Assembly: GCF_014131735.1 (NCBI RefSeq)
Contig: NZ_CP039121.1
Coordinates: 806,001-870,000 of the forward strand
Length of the DNA: 64,000 nt
From: Lactiplantibacillus plantarum
GTDB lineage: Bacteria > Bacillota > Bacilli > Lactobacillales > Lactobacillaceae
Direction: 5' to 3'
Below are positions 54,264-63,047 of the stretch, one piece after another. The position numbers were made by a program, and so were the translations under genes. How positions within the stretch are numbered: position 1 is the stretch's first letter; each line of letters starts with the position of its first letter. Below the pieces are notes generated by a model, which saw only the letters and a program-made list of their open reading frames with translations, ran no database searches and was not told the origin of the DNA.

Positions 54264-55559
54264 ATGAAATTAGTTGGAATTGCGGGTTCAATTGAAGATA
54301 AGTCTTATAATCGGTTACTGTTAAAGTTTATTGCTAATCATTTTAGTGACATGGTTGATATTGAAATTTTGGATATTCAAGATGTACCAATGTTTAATCA
54401 GAGTGATGATCAAACAGAAGGTGAAGCCGTTCAATATTTGAAACGAAAGATCATGCAGGCGGACGGGGTCATTATTGCGACACCTGAACATAATCATACA
54501 ATTACTGCTGCACTTAAAAGCGTGATCGAATGGTTGTCGTTTAAAATTCACCCGATGTCAGGGAAACCCGTATTGATCGTTGGCGCTTCTTACTATGATC
54601 AAGGTTCGTCGCGGGCACAGTTGAATCTACGCCAGATTTTAGAGTCACCGGGTGTTGATGCTGTGGTCATGCCTGGTAATGAATTTTTGCTCGGCGAAGT
54701 TAAGCAGGCTTTCGATGACCAAAACAATCTGAAGGATGCTCGGACTGTCTCGTTCTTACAAGAAACGTTAGGCAAGTTTCTGAAGTTTGTCAAGATGGTC
54801 AACGCGATGGATGCGGAAGCACACGCTGATGATTGGAAGAATGAAGACCTTGAGGCTAAGGGCGAAGTTGAAACGACAATCAAGGGCGTCAACATGCATG
54901 CGGCTGATTGGGTCGAACAAGCGGCTGCTAAGACCCATGCGGCTGAGGGTGACGACTACGTTAAGCTCGATCGGGGTGTGCTGACCGTCAACCAATTAAA
55001 TTGGTTCCTCAACTCGATGCCAATGGAATTGACGTATGCCGATGCCAACAACCAATTTTTATACTATAACCATCAAATGGATGGCGACAAGATGTTAGCT
55101 TCACGGACACCTGCTCAAGCCGGTAATCCACTAGCTGACTGTCATCCAAAGCGGGCCGTACCTGGTGTTAAGCGAGCGGTACACATGCTACGAACCGGTG
55201 AGACTGATCTCTTCAAGTTACCGGTACCTGGTATCCCTAATAAGTATGTGATGCACTATTATCAAGCTTTGCATGACGATAAGGGTGAGTACAAAGGTAT
55301 CAACGAGTTTGTGCTCGACCTCTTACCAATCGTGAAGTATTACCTGAAGCAGACGGGCCAGATGTTAGCACCTGATCCAGATGCTAAGACGGACGCCGTT
55401 TCAGGAGCTTCATCGAAGGCGAAGGAAACGAAGCCTGATGCTGCCCCAGCGGTGGATGATGTCTCCGGCGCTTCAGCCGATACGGAAGCCGCACCAGAAG
55501 CACCAACCAAGCCTGAAGCGCCTGATGTCGATAGTGTTTCCGGCGCTTCAGCAAAATAA
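54264..55559 (+). CDS. FMN reductase fused to a PAS domain and a triple DxxSGAS tail
   Basis: 431 residues from ATG 54264 (GAGAGGG upstream; ATG 54234 is inside the previous gene). Parts: FMN-reductase domain (1-185, STPEHNHTITAALKSVIEWL-like loop), an acidic linker (190-235), a PAS domain of the DUF438 kind (about 240-360, MELTYADANNQFLYYNHQMD), and a Pro/Ala/Lys-rich tail. The tail holds DAVSGAS (377-383), DDVSGAS (398-404) and DSVSGAS (423-429), matching the DxxS/T-G-A-S/T motif that ApbE modifies with FMN. The last motif ends two residues before the C-terminus. If flavinylated it would carry up to three covalent FMNs on a flexible arm. Confidence 0.85.
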   Translation: MKLVGIAGSIEDKSYNRLLLKFIANHFSDMVDIEILDIQDVPMFNQSDDQTEGEAVQYLKRKIMQADGVIIATPEHNHTITAALKSVIEWLSFKIHPMSGKPVLIVGASYYDQGSSRAQLNLRQILESPGVDAVVMPGNEFLLGEVKQAFDDQNNLKDARTVSFLQETLGKFLKFVKMVNAMDAEAHADDWKNEDLEAKGEVETTIKGVNMHAADWVEQAAAKTHAAEGDDYVKLDRGVLTVNQLNWFLNSMPMELTYADANNQFLYYNHQMDGDKMLASRTPAQAGNPLADCHPKRAVPGVKRAVHMLRTGETDLFKLPVPGIPNKYVMHYYQALHDDKGEYKGINEFVLDLLPIVKYYLKQTGQMLAPDPDAKTDAVSGASSKAKETKPDAAPAVDDVSGASADTEAAPEAPTKPEAPDVDSVSGASAK

Positions 55560-55568
55560 TTAGTACCT

Positions 55569-55607
55569 TAAAAAAGTCTCGAGGAATCGCTTCCTTGAGA
55601 CTTTTTT
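55569..55607 (+). terminator. Terminator of the FMN reductase pair
   Basis: AAAAAGTCTC-GAGGAA and TTCCTTGAGACTTTTT pair, T run. Confidence 0.88.
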
Positions 55608-55878
55608 TGCGTTATTTTGGTCACTTCAATCCGATCCTTTAGGAAAGCGTTCGCAAATTAAGTTGTTGATTGTTTTTAAGTTCAGCGGCAGTCAGTTTAG
55701 CCCCGCTATAAATAGTCTGAGTTAGCATAAACATGCTTAGTTGCTCGTCCTACGCCGATTCCCAGTCATTGCTGTCAATTGTTGGTGCGCACCGACAAAA
55801 GTTAATGGCCCGTTTCAACGGATAGTTGTTGATAATGGTAGCAGTAAGTTTGTTATGGTGAAACTTAGATGATGACGG

Positions 55879-55891
55879 ATTGTTCGGAAAT
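55879..55891. promoter_or_regulatory. PurBox-like site
   Basis: ATTGTTCGGAAAT is the exact reverse of the PurBox AWWWCCGAACWWT (PurR activator/repressor of Gram-positives). It lies 180 bp before the pur promoter and no second well-matching PurBox stands at the usual 16-17 bp spacing. Confidence 0.5.
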
Positions 55892-56018
55892 TTCAATATT
55901 AATAATATTATCAAGATAGTCGCTTGAAATCAGTTGATAACCTTTTTCAGACACCGAAAACCTGCAAACAGTGAGGTAATTCGTACATGTTGAGGTAGCA
56001 TTAATCTAATTATCAATT

Positions 56019-56048
56019 TAATTAACACGAACATTAAAACGTTAATTA
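56019..56048. promoter_or_regulatory. Candidate PurR region: CACGAACATT within an AATTAAC dyad
   Basis: ACACGAACATT (a PurBox variant as in Bacillus subtilis pur) sits between AATTAAC and GTTAATT arms, about 25-50 bp before the -35. Confidence 0.5.
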
Positions 56049-56070
56049 ATAGATAAAGTTAAGAAATTCG

Positions 56071-56099
56071 TTGACAGCGTCCCGCCTGATTGCTAAACT
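56071..56099 (+). promoter_or_regulatory. Promoter of the purine operon
   Basis: TTGACA (56071-56076), 17-bp spacer, TAAACT (56094-56099) with TGC before the -10. Only about 20 nt separate the likely start point from the purE ATG, so no riboswitch fits. Confidence 0.8.
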
Positions 56100-56126
56100 A
56101 ATGGTGAAAACAGGGAAAGAGGGATC

Positions 56127-56612
56127 ATGATGGCGAAAGTTGGTTTGATTATGGGGTCAATTTCTGATTGGCCAACCATGCAATTAGCGGCAGAACAGTT
56201 AACGGCACTGGGAGTCTCTTATGAGCGTCACGTTATTTCGGCCCACCGAATGCCCCAGACATTACAATCCTATGGTGAAGAAGCAGCGTCACGGGGAATT
56301 CAAGTTATTATTGCGGGTGCGGGGGGCGCTGCCCATTTACCCGGGATGCTAGCTGCCAATACACTACTCCCGGTAATTGGGGTGCCCATTAAGACCCATA
56401 CGTTGAACGGAGTTGATTCGTTATTGTCAATCGTACAGATGCCAGCTGGCGTACCCGTGGCGACGATGGCGATTGGTGATGCGGGGGCTAAGAATGGTGC
56501 GCTAATGGCCGCCCAAATTATCGGTTTACGGGAACCACAAGTACAACATGCAATTGGAGAATTTCGTGCTCGTCAACGTCAGGAGGCTGAACAAAGTGAA
56601 CGCCAATTTTAA
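56127..56612 (+). CDS. purE: N5-carboxyaminoimidazole ribonucleotide mutase
   Basis: 161 residues. Starts MMAKVGLIMGSISDWPTMQ; SAHRMP and AGAGGAAHLPGML are the PurE class I motifs. It converts N5-CAIR to CAIR, after PurK, in de novo purine synthesis. First gene of the operon. ATG 56127 or 56130 after AAAGAGGG. Its 3' end overlaps purK by 17 bp. Confidence 0.96.
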   Translation: MMAKVGLIMGSISDWPTMQLAAEQLTALGVSYERHVISAHRMPQTLQSYGEEAASRGIQVIIAGAGGAAHLPGMLAANTLLPVIGVPIKTHTLNGVDSLLSIVQMPAGVPVATMAIGDAGAKNGALMAAQIIGLREPQVQHAIGEFRARQRQEAEQSERQF

Positions 56613-57726
56613 GGAAGCACTCTTACCACCCGCAACGATCGGAATCGTTGGTGGCGGTCAACTCGGTCAGATGATGACGCTTAGCGCGAAGGCGATGGGC
56701 TATCGGGTAGGTGTCCTTGACCCGACACCCAAAGCACCGGCAGCCCAGGTCGCAGATTTTCAGATTGTTGCGGCTTATGATGATCAGGCGGCTTTACTTG
56801 ATCTAGCGCGCCGTAGTGATGTCTTGACCTACGAGTTTGAAAACGTTGATGAGAATGCTTTGATTGCTGCGCAAGCCTATGCAAAGTTACCGCAGGGCAC
56901 TGCACTCCTGCATATTACTGGAGATCGTCTTAATGAGAAGCAATTTCTTCATGATCATGGCATCCCAGTCACATCTTTCGCACCGGTGACGGATTTACAG
57001 TCATTAAATTACGCCCTCAACCGTGTTGGTACGCCGGCAATTCTCAAAACGGCGGCAGGTGGCTACGATGGTCACGGACAAACGGATCTAGACACAGCAG
57101 TGGTGACAAAAGCCGCTAGTGTCTTATTGACACAGCCGTGCATTCTAGAGGCGCGGCAGAAATTTCGAACAGAAGTTTCCATGATGGTGACGCGTAGTGC
57201 TGCTGGTGTTGTTACGACTTTTCCGTTAGTTGAAAATCAGCATCAACATCATATCTTACACACAACGATTGCCCCAGCTAATGTTCAGCCCAGTGTTCAT
57301 AGTGCGGCCCGCAAAATTGCGGTTTCGATTGCTGAATCTCTGGAACTACGCGGCGTGCTAGGAATCGAATTCTTTGTTTTACCGGATGATACTTTATTAG
57401 TCAATGAACTGGCACCACGCCCACATAATTCTGGTCACTATACGATTGAGGCCTGCAACATCTCGCAGTTTGAGGCCCATATTCGAAGTATCTGTGGCTT
57501 ACCGATTCCGGCCATTACGCAGACCAGTCCGGCAGTGATGCGTAATCTGCTAGGTGATGACTTAACAGTGGCACGTCAACAGTTGGTTGAACACCCAGAA
57601 TGGCATTTTCACGACTACGGTAAGGCGGCCATTAAGCCCCAGCGCAAGATGGGTCATGTCACCGTATTAAATCACGATATTGACGCAGCATTAGCGTCGG
57701 TGGCAAATTTGAAAGGGGAACAATAA
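56596..57726 (+). CDS. purK: N5-carboxyaminoimidazole ribonucleotide synthetase
   Basis: 376 residues from GTG 56596, with AGGAGG 9 nt upstream (the frame could open at 56548 but inside purE). ATP-grasp enzyme: IGIVGGGQLGQMM binds AIR, PAILKTAAGGYDGHGQ is the ATP loop, and VNELAPRPHNSGHYT a signature. It carboxylates AIR with bicarbonate and ATP. The alpha-carbonic anhydrase in the window could help supply that bicarbonate. Confidence 0.95.
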   Translation: MNANFKEALLPPATIGIVGGGQLGQMMTLSAKAMGYRVGVLDPTPKAPAAQVADFQIVAAYDDQAALLDLARRSDVLTYEFENVDENALIAAQAYAKLPQGTALLHITGDRLNEKQFLHDHGIPVTSFAPVTDLQSLNYALNRVGTPAILKTAAGGYDGHGQTDLDTAVVTKAASVLLTQPCILEARQKFRTEVSMMVTRSAAGVVTTFPLVENQHQHHILHTTIAPANVQPSVHSAARKIAVSIAESLELRGVLGIEFFVLPDDTLLVNELAPRPHNSGHYTIEACNISQFEAHIRSICGLPIPAITQTSPAVMRNLLGDDLTVARQQLVEHPEWHFHDYGKAAIKPQRKMGHVTVLNHDIDAALASVANLKGEQ

Positions 57727-57728
57727 TA

Positions 57729-58460
57729 ATGACGGCAGCGATTGAGAAACAAGCTTTGCTTTACACGGGTAAAGCGAAAGCGATGTATGCCACTAATGAT
57801 CCTGAAATTCTATGGGTCGAATACTTAGATCAAGCAACAGCGCTAAATGGTAAGCGGAAGGTTCCCATTGACCAGAAAGGCCGATTGAATAATCGCATCG
57901 CGAGTTTGATTTTCAAAGACTTAGCCAATCACGGCATTGCCAACCATTTTATTGAGCAACCTTCAGACTATGTGCAACTTGTCCGTCGCGTGACCATGAT
58001 TCCCTTGGAGACAGTTGTTCGGAATGCGGCTTCGGGTAGTTTTGAGCGTAAATTTGCCGTGCCACACTTAACCAAATTTGCAGAACCAGTACTGGAATTT
58101 TTCTATAAGAGTGATCAGCTGGATGATCCATTTATCAATGATTCACAAATCCACGCGCTAAATGTTGCAACACCGGCAATCGTGGCGGAAATTAAACGGC
58201 AGGCCTTACAGGTTAACCAGCGTTTGACGGCAATTTTTGCGGCGATGGGGGTACAGCTCGTTGATTTTAAAATCGAATTTGGGTTGACGACCACCGGTAA
58301 AGTCTTGCTGGCTGATGAAATCTCACCAGATAGTTGTCGGTTAGTCGACCTAAAGACCGGTGCATCGCTTGATAAGGATGTCTTCCGCAAGGATCTAGGC
58401 GACTTGACTAGTGTTTATCAGGAAGTATTGACGCGGCTAGCAACCGTTGAGGAGGCCTAA
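57729..58460 (+). CDS. purC: SAICAR synthetase
   Basis: 243 residues. GKAKAMYATNDPEILWVEYLD-type start, ERKFAV..-like VVRNAASGSFERKFAV, and LADEISPDSCRL near the end are family motifs. It ligates aspartate to CAIR with ATP. AAGGGG precedes the ATG, 2 bp after purK. Confidence 0.96.
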   Translation: MTAAIEKQALLYTGKAKAMYATNDPEILWVEYLDQATALNGKRKVPIDQKGRLNNRIASLIFKDLANHGIANHFIEQPSDYVQLVRRVTMIPLETVVRNAASGSFERKFAVPHLTKFAEPVLEFFYKSDQLDDPFINDSQIHALNVATPAIVAEIKRQALQVNQRLTAIFAAMGVQLVDFKIEFGLTTTGKVLLADEISPDSCRLVDLKTGASLDKDVFRKDLGDLTSVYQEVLTRLATVEEA

Positions 58461-58461
58461 C

Positions 58462-58716
58462 ATGTACTTAGTTAAAATCTATGTGACTTATAAGCAATCA
58501 ATTCTAGACCCCAAGGGTGAGGCGATTCATGATGCCTTACACCGACTTGGATATACGAATGTCGATGCCGTTGAATTAGGTAAGTATTTTGAGGTGAAAA
58601 TTCACGCGGATGATCGGCCAGTTGCCGCTGAAATCGACGAGATGTGTGATCGCTTGTTAGCCAACGTTAATATGGAAACTTATCGTTACGAAATTACTGA
58701 GATGGAGGCTTTGTAA
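58462..58716 (+). CDS. purS: FGAM synthase subunit PurS
   Basis: 84 residues from ATG 58462 (GAGGAGG 7 nt before). Starts [18 protein letters not shown], the PurS signature. It bridges PurQ and PurL in the three-part FGAM synthase. Its stop overlaps the purQ start (TAATG). Confidence 0.95.
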   Translation: MYLVKIYVTYKQSILDPKGEAIHDALHRLGYTNVDAVELGKYFEVKIHADDRPVAAEIDEMCDRLLANVNMETYRYEITEMEAL

Positions 58717-59396
58717 TGATGAAATTTGCCGTACCAGTCTTTCCTGGTTCTAATTGTGATCATGACATGGTGAATGCCTTGCGCGATATTTTACACGTTA
58801 CGGCTGATTTGATTCCGGCGACAGCGACCTCATTAGCAGATTATGACGCGGTGGTGTTACCTGGTGGCTTTTCGTACGGTGATTATTTACGGAGTGGTGC
58901 GATTGCCCGCTTTGCGCCCATCATGCCGGCCGTTATTGCATTTGCTAACGCTGGTAAACCAGTCATCGGAATCTGCAATGGCTTTCAAGTCTTGACCGAA
59001 GCCGGATTATTACCTGGTGCATTGCAGGCCAATCGCTCAGCGAAGTTTATTTGTCAGGACAGCCCATTACGAATTGCCAATCATGAGACGATTTTTACCA
59101 CCGCATACGGATCGACAGATCAAATTAGTTTACCGATTGCCCACGGCGAAGGCAATTATTATTGTGATGAGGCCACCTTGGCGCAATTACGTGCTAATCA
59201 TCAAATCATCTTCGAATACGTCGAGAATCCAAATGGCAGCACGGCTAATATTGCTGGCATTACAAATGAAGCGGGAAATGTGCTTGGGATGATGCCCCAT
59301 CCGGAACGGGCCGTGGAGATGATCTTAGGTTCCACGGACGGTCTCGGAATTTTTCAATCGGTCATTGCGAGTCAAGAGGAGGTCACCCATGCTTAA
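58716..59396 (+). CDS. purQ: FGAM synthase glutaminase subunit PurQ
   Basis: 226 residues. Class I glutamine amidotransferase: nucleophile Cys in [13 protein letters not shown] (about 86-98), and His/Glu in MMPHPERA (about 196). [10 protein letters not shown] starts it. It feeds ammonia to PurL. Starts at the overlapped ATG 58716 after GGAGG and overlaps purL by 8 bp. Confidence 0.96.
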   Translation: MMKFAVPVFPGSNCDHDMVNALRDILHVTADLIPATATSLADYDAVVLPGGFSYGDYLRSGAIARFAPIMPAVIAFANAGKPVIGICNGFQVLTEAGLLPGALQANRSAKFICQDSPLRIANHETIFTTAYGSTDQISLPIAHGEGNYYCDEATLAQLRANHQIIFEYVENPNGSTANIAGITNEAGNVLGMMPHPERAVEMILGSTDGLGIFQSVIASQEEVTHA

Positions 59397-61608
59397 AAAG
59401 CAACCATTATCACCTACAGATGTTCGCGATTCTAAGGTCTATCGGGATTGGGGCTTAACCGATGCTGAGTATCAATTATTAACGGATAAGGTCCTTCAAC
59501 GCTTACCTAACGAGACTGAAACCGGGTTGTTTTCCGGCATGTGGAGCGAACATTGCTCCTACAAGAATTCAAAACCAGTCTTGAAAAAATTTTGGACGCA
59601 GGGTGAACAGGTACTTGAAGGGCCTGGTGAAGGCGCCGGTATTATCGACATCGGTGATGGTCAGGCCGTGGTCTTTAAAGCTGAAAGTCATAATCATCCG
59701 TCTGCAGTTGAACCTTATGAGGGTGCGGCAACGGGTGTGGGTGGTATCATTCGGGACATCTTTTCGATGGGGGCCCGGCCGATTGCGCTGCTGGACAGTC
59801 TTCGCTTTGGGGAACCGACTGATGCTCATACGAAATACTTGATTTCGCAAGTAGTCGCCGGCATTGGCGGTTATGGCAACTGTATTGGAATTCCGACAAT
59901 CGGTGGTGATACGGTATTTGATGCGAGTTATCAGAAGAACCCGTTGGTGAACGCCATGTGTGTTGGAATCTTGGATCAAGCTGATATTCAGAAGGGCCAA
60001 GCAACAGGAATTGGCAACGCCGTTATTTATGTCGGCGCAAAAACGGGGCGTGACGGCATTAACGGTGCGTCCTTTGCCTCTGCTGAATTTAATGACGCCA
60101 ATGAAACCCAGCGTTCCGCGGTTCAAGTTGGTGATCCCTTTATGGAAAAATTATTGATGGAGGCGTGTCTCGAGGTTATTCATGAACATCGTGATGTTTT
60201 AATCGGGATTCAAGATATGGGCGCGGCGGGCCTAGTTTCCTCCTCAGCCGAAATGGCGTCCAAAGCAGGCAGTGGGTTGTCACTGAATCTTGACTTGGTA
60301 CCACAACGTGAAACTGGCATGACGCCGTTTGAACTGATGCTCTCTGAATCACAGGAGCGGATGTTACTATGTGTCAAAGCTGGTGCCGAAGCAGAAATTT
60401 ATCAAGTCTTTGAAAAGTACGGTCTTGATGCTGTCACAATTGGTAAAGTGACAGCCGGCCACCAGTATCAATTATTCCATCATGGTAAGTTAGTTGCAGA
60501 TGTTCCCGTCGATGCACTTGCGACCAAAGCGCCGGTCTATGAACGCGAAAAGAAACGACCAACGCGCTTGAACCATCAGAGCCATCATCAATTTATGCCA
60601 CGACTAGTTGATGCAACTGGCACATTGAAGAAGATGCTCCAACAGCCAACGATTGCTTCCAAAGCGTCGTTATATGGAACGTATGACTCGCAGGTCCAAA
60701 CGAATACGGTCGTCAAGCCGGGTTCCGATGCGGGGGTCATACGGATTCGACATACGGATAAGGCGTTGGCGGTCACCACCGATGTTAACGGGCGATACTT
60801 ATACTTAAACCCCCGTGTCGGTGGAGAAATCGCCGTTGCGGAAGCTGCTCGAAACATTGTCGCTTCCGGTGGGCAACCTTTAGGCATCACTGATTGCTTG
60901 AACTATGGTAATCCAGAGAAACCTGAACAATTTTACGATTTGGACGAATCGGCGATGGGCATCGCTCGTGCCTGCCAATTATTCAATACGCCCGTGATTT
61001 CTGGCAATGTCTCGTTGAACAATGAATCGAACGGGGAAGCCATCTATCCCACCCCAATGATTGGGATGGTCGGGTTAATTAAGCATCAGAAAGATATTAC
61101 GACTAGCGATTTTAAACACGCTGGCGATGCAGTCTACGTGTTAGGTACCACAGAAGCCAATTTCAATGGTAGTGAGCTGCAAAAGATGTTGACGGGAACA
61201 ATCAGTGGCGAGCTGTTTGATTTTGACCTTGTGACTGAAAATCGTAATCAGCGTCTATTGTTAACTGCGATTCAAAAAGGACTAGTTGCTAGTGCCCACG
61301 ACGTTTCTGAAGGTGGCTTGATTACGACGATTGCCGAATCATGTTTTCCACAAAATATCGGGGTGGAACTGGCCAGTGACTTGCCCGCTGCCAACTTCTT
61401 TGCGGAAACGCAGTCACGATTTGTTATCTCGGTGACACCAGCACAGCAAGCCGCGTTTGAAAGTTTAATGGAACCATATGTGACCTATTTAGGACGAACA
61501 ACTGCAACGGATCGGCTACACGTTCAAACTGCTGATCAGGCGTTTGATATTAAGGTTAGTTTCGCCAAACAGTTGTGGGAAGGGGCCTTACCATGCCTAC
61601 TGAAGTAA
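59389..61608 (+). CDS. purL: FGAM synthase large subunit PurL
   Basis: 739 residues, the small PurL type that needs PurQ and PurS. Starts at ATG 59389 after AAGAGGAGG. Motifs: [14 protein letters not shown] near the start and [21 protein letters not shown] (cut at loops) for ATP. It converts FGAR to FGAM. It overlaps purF by 16 bp. Confidence 0.96.
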   Translation: MLKKQPLSPTDVRDSKVYRDWGLTDAEYQLLTDKVLQRLPNETETGLFSGMWSEHCSYKNSKPVLKKFWTQGEQVLEGPGEGAGIIDIGDGQAVVFKAESHNHPSAVEPYEGAATGVGGIIRDIFSMGARPIALLDSLRFGEPTDAHTKYLISQVVAGIGGYGNCIGIPTIGGDTVFDASYQKNPLVNAMCVGILDQADIQKGQATGIGNAVIYVGAKTGRDGINGASFASAEFNDANETQRSAVQVGDPFMEKLLMEACLEVIHEHRDVLIGIQDMGAAGLVSSSAEMASKAGSGLSLNLDLVPQRETGMTPFELMLSESQERMLLCVKAGAEAEIYQVFEKYGLDAVTIGKVTAGHQYQLFHHGKLVADVPVDALATKAPVYEREKKRPTRLNHQSHHQFMPRLVDATGTLKKMLQQPTIASKASLYGTYDSQVQTNTVVKPGSDAGVIRIRHTDKALAVTTDVNGRYLYLNPRVGGEIAVAEAARNIVASGGQPLGITDCLNYGNPEKPEQFYDLDESAMGIARACQLFNTPVISGNVSLNNESNGEAIYPTPMIGMVGLIKHQKDITTSDFKHAGDAVYVLGTTEANFNGSELQKMLTGTISGELFDFDLVTENRNQRLLLTAIQKGLVASAHDVSEGGLITTIAESCFPQNIGVELASDLPAANFFAETQSRFVISVTPAQQAAFESLMEPYVTYLGRTTATDRLHVQTADQAFDIKVSFAKQLWEGALPCLLK

Positions 61609-63047
61609 GAAGTCTGAATGAAGAATGTGGCGTCTTTGGGGTTTGGGGCTCGCCGGACGCCGCCCAATTAACGTACTTTGGGCTCCATGCGTTACAACAC
61701 CGGGGGCAAGAAGGAGCCGGTATCACGGCGAATGATCACGGCAAACTGCAGACGGAACGCGGACTAGGGTTGTTGGCTGATGTCTTTCGGGACCCACGGC
61801 GGTTGGCACGTTTGACGGGTCAAGCTGCAGTCGGCCATGTACGTTATGCCACGGCTGGTAATCATGGATTGGAAAACATTCAACCCTTGAGTTTTAATTT
61901 TAGCGACTCACAGTTTGCACTCGCACATAACGGCAATTTGACGAACGCGGTGACACTGCGGCGACGGTTGGAACAGCATGGTGCCATTTTTCATGCTAGT
62001 TCTGATAGTGAGATTTTAATGCATCTGATTCGACGCAGCCCCGCAGCAACGTTAACGGAACAGGTTAAGGATGCTTTACGTCAAGTCCACGGAGGCTTTG
62101 CTTACTTACTACTAACGAATGATTGTTTGATTGCCGCTTTGGATCCTAACGGGTTACGACCATTAGTCGTCGGTCAGTTACCCACGGGCGGGTACGTCGT
62201 TTGTAGTGAAACTTGCGCGCTTGATACGATTGGTGCGACGTTTGTTCAAGATGTTCAGCCGGGAGAATTGTTAACGATCGATGATCATGGTTTGACGATC
62301 GACCATTATACGACTGATACACAGTTGGCGATTTGTTCAATGGAGTTTATCTACTTTGCACGTCCAGATTCTGATATTCACGGCGTCAACGTCCATTCTG
62401 CACGTAAACGAATGGGTGCTCAGCTCGCTGTTGAACAGCCCGTGGACGCCGACATTGTTGTCGGGGTACCCAATTCATCTTTATCAGCGGCGACCGGCTA
62501 TGCGGAAGCGAGTGGCCTGCCTTACGAGATGGGATTAATTAAAAATCAATATTCGTCACGGACCTTTATTCAGCCGACCCAAGCATTGCGAGAACAGGGG
62601 GTTCGGATGAAGCTTTCAGCGGTCAAAGGTGTTGTCGCTGGTAAACGAGTCGTCTTAATCGATGATTCGATTGTACGTGGTACCACCAGTCGGCGGATCG
62701 TCAAATTATTGAAAGATGCGGGTGCAAAGTCAGTTCATTTACGAATTGCATCGCCACCATTACGCTATCCATGTTTTTACGGTATCGATATTCAATCGAC
62801 TAATGAATTGATTGCGGCTCAGCAAACGATTCGGGAGATGTGTCAGACGTTTGGTGCGGACTCACTTGGTTTTCTCAGTGAACAGGGCGTCGTTGATGCA
62901 GTTGGCTTGTCGACCACCGAACCGTATGGTGGACTATGCATGGCCTATTTTAATGGGGATTATCCAACGGCCCTGTATGATTACCAAGCCGAGTATGATG
63001 CGGAAATTGCGCAATTACAAGCCAATCATGAAGGGGTGATCAAGTGA
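61593..63047 (+). CDS. purF: Amidophosphoribosyltransferase
   Basis: 484 residues from ATG 61593 (GGGAAGGGG upstream). A short propeptide [11 protein letters not shown] precedes the nucleophile C12 of the glutaminase domain (CGVFGVWG). The PRPP loop is [14 protein letters not shown] near 355. It makes phosphoribosylamine, the first committed step. Of the four Fe-S Cys ligands known in Bacillus subtilis PurF, those in CSMEFIYF and PCFYGI are present. The C-terminal CGQC-like pair reads GGLC here, so one ligand is missing. Confidence 0.96.
   Translation: MPTEVRSLNEECGVFGVWGSPDAAQLTYFGLHALQHRGQEGAGITANDHGKLQTERGLGLLADVFRDPRRLARLTGQAAVGHVRYATAGNHGLENIQPLSFNFSDSQFALAHNGNLTNAVTLRRRLEQHGAIFHASSDSEILMHLIRRSPAATLTEQVKDALRQVHGGFAYLLLTNDCLIAALDPNGLRPLVVGQLPTGGYVVCSETCALDTIGATFVQDVQPGELLTIDDHGLTIDHYTTDTQLAICSMEFIYFARPDSDIHGVNVHSARKRMGAQLAVEQPVDADIVVGVPNSSLSAATGYAEASGLPYEMGLIKNQYSSRTFIQPTQALREQGVRMKLSAVKGVVAGKRVVLIDDSIVRGTTSRRIVKLLKDAGAKSVHLRIASPPLRYPCFYGIDIQSTNELIAAQQTIREMCQTFGADSLGFLSEQGVVDAVGLSTTEPYGGLCMAYFNGDYPTALYDYQAEYDAEIAQLQANHEGVIK

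Noticed and set aside
55608..56126. Guanine riboswitch before the pur operon
   Set aside because: The promoter at 56071 leaves only about 20-25 nt of leader, and no purine aptamer core was seen.
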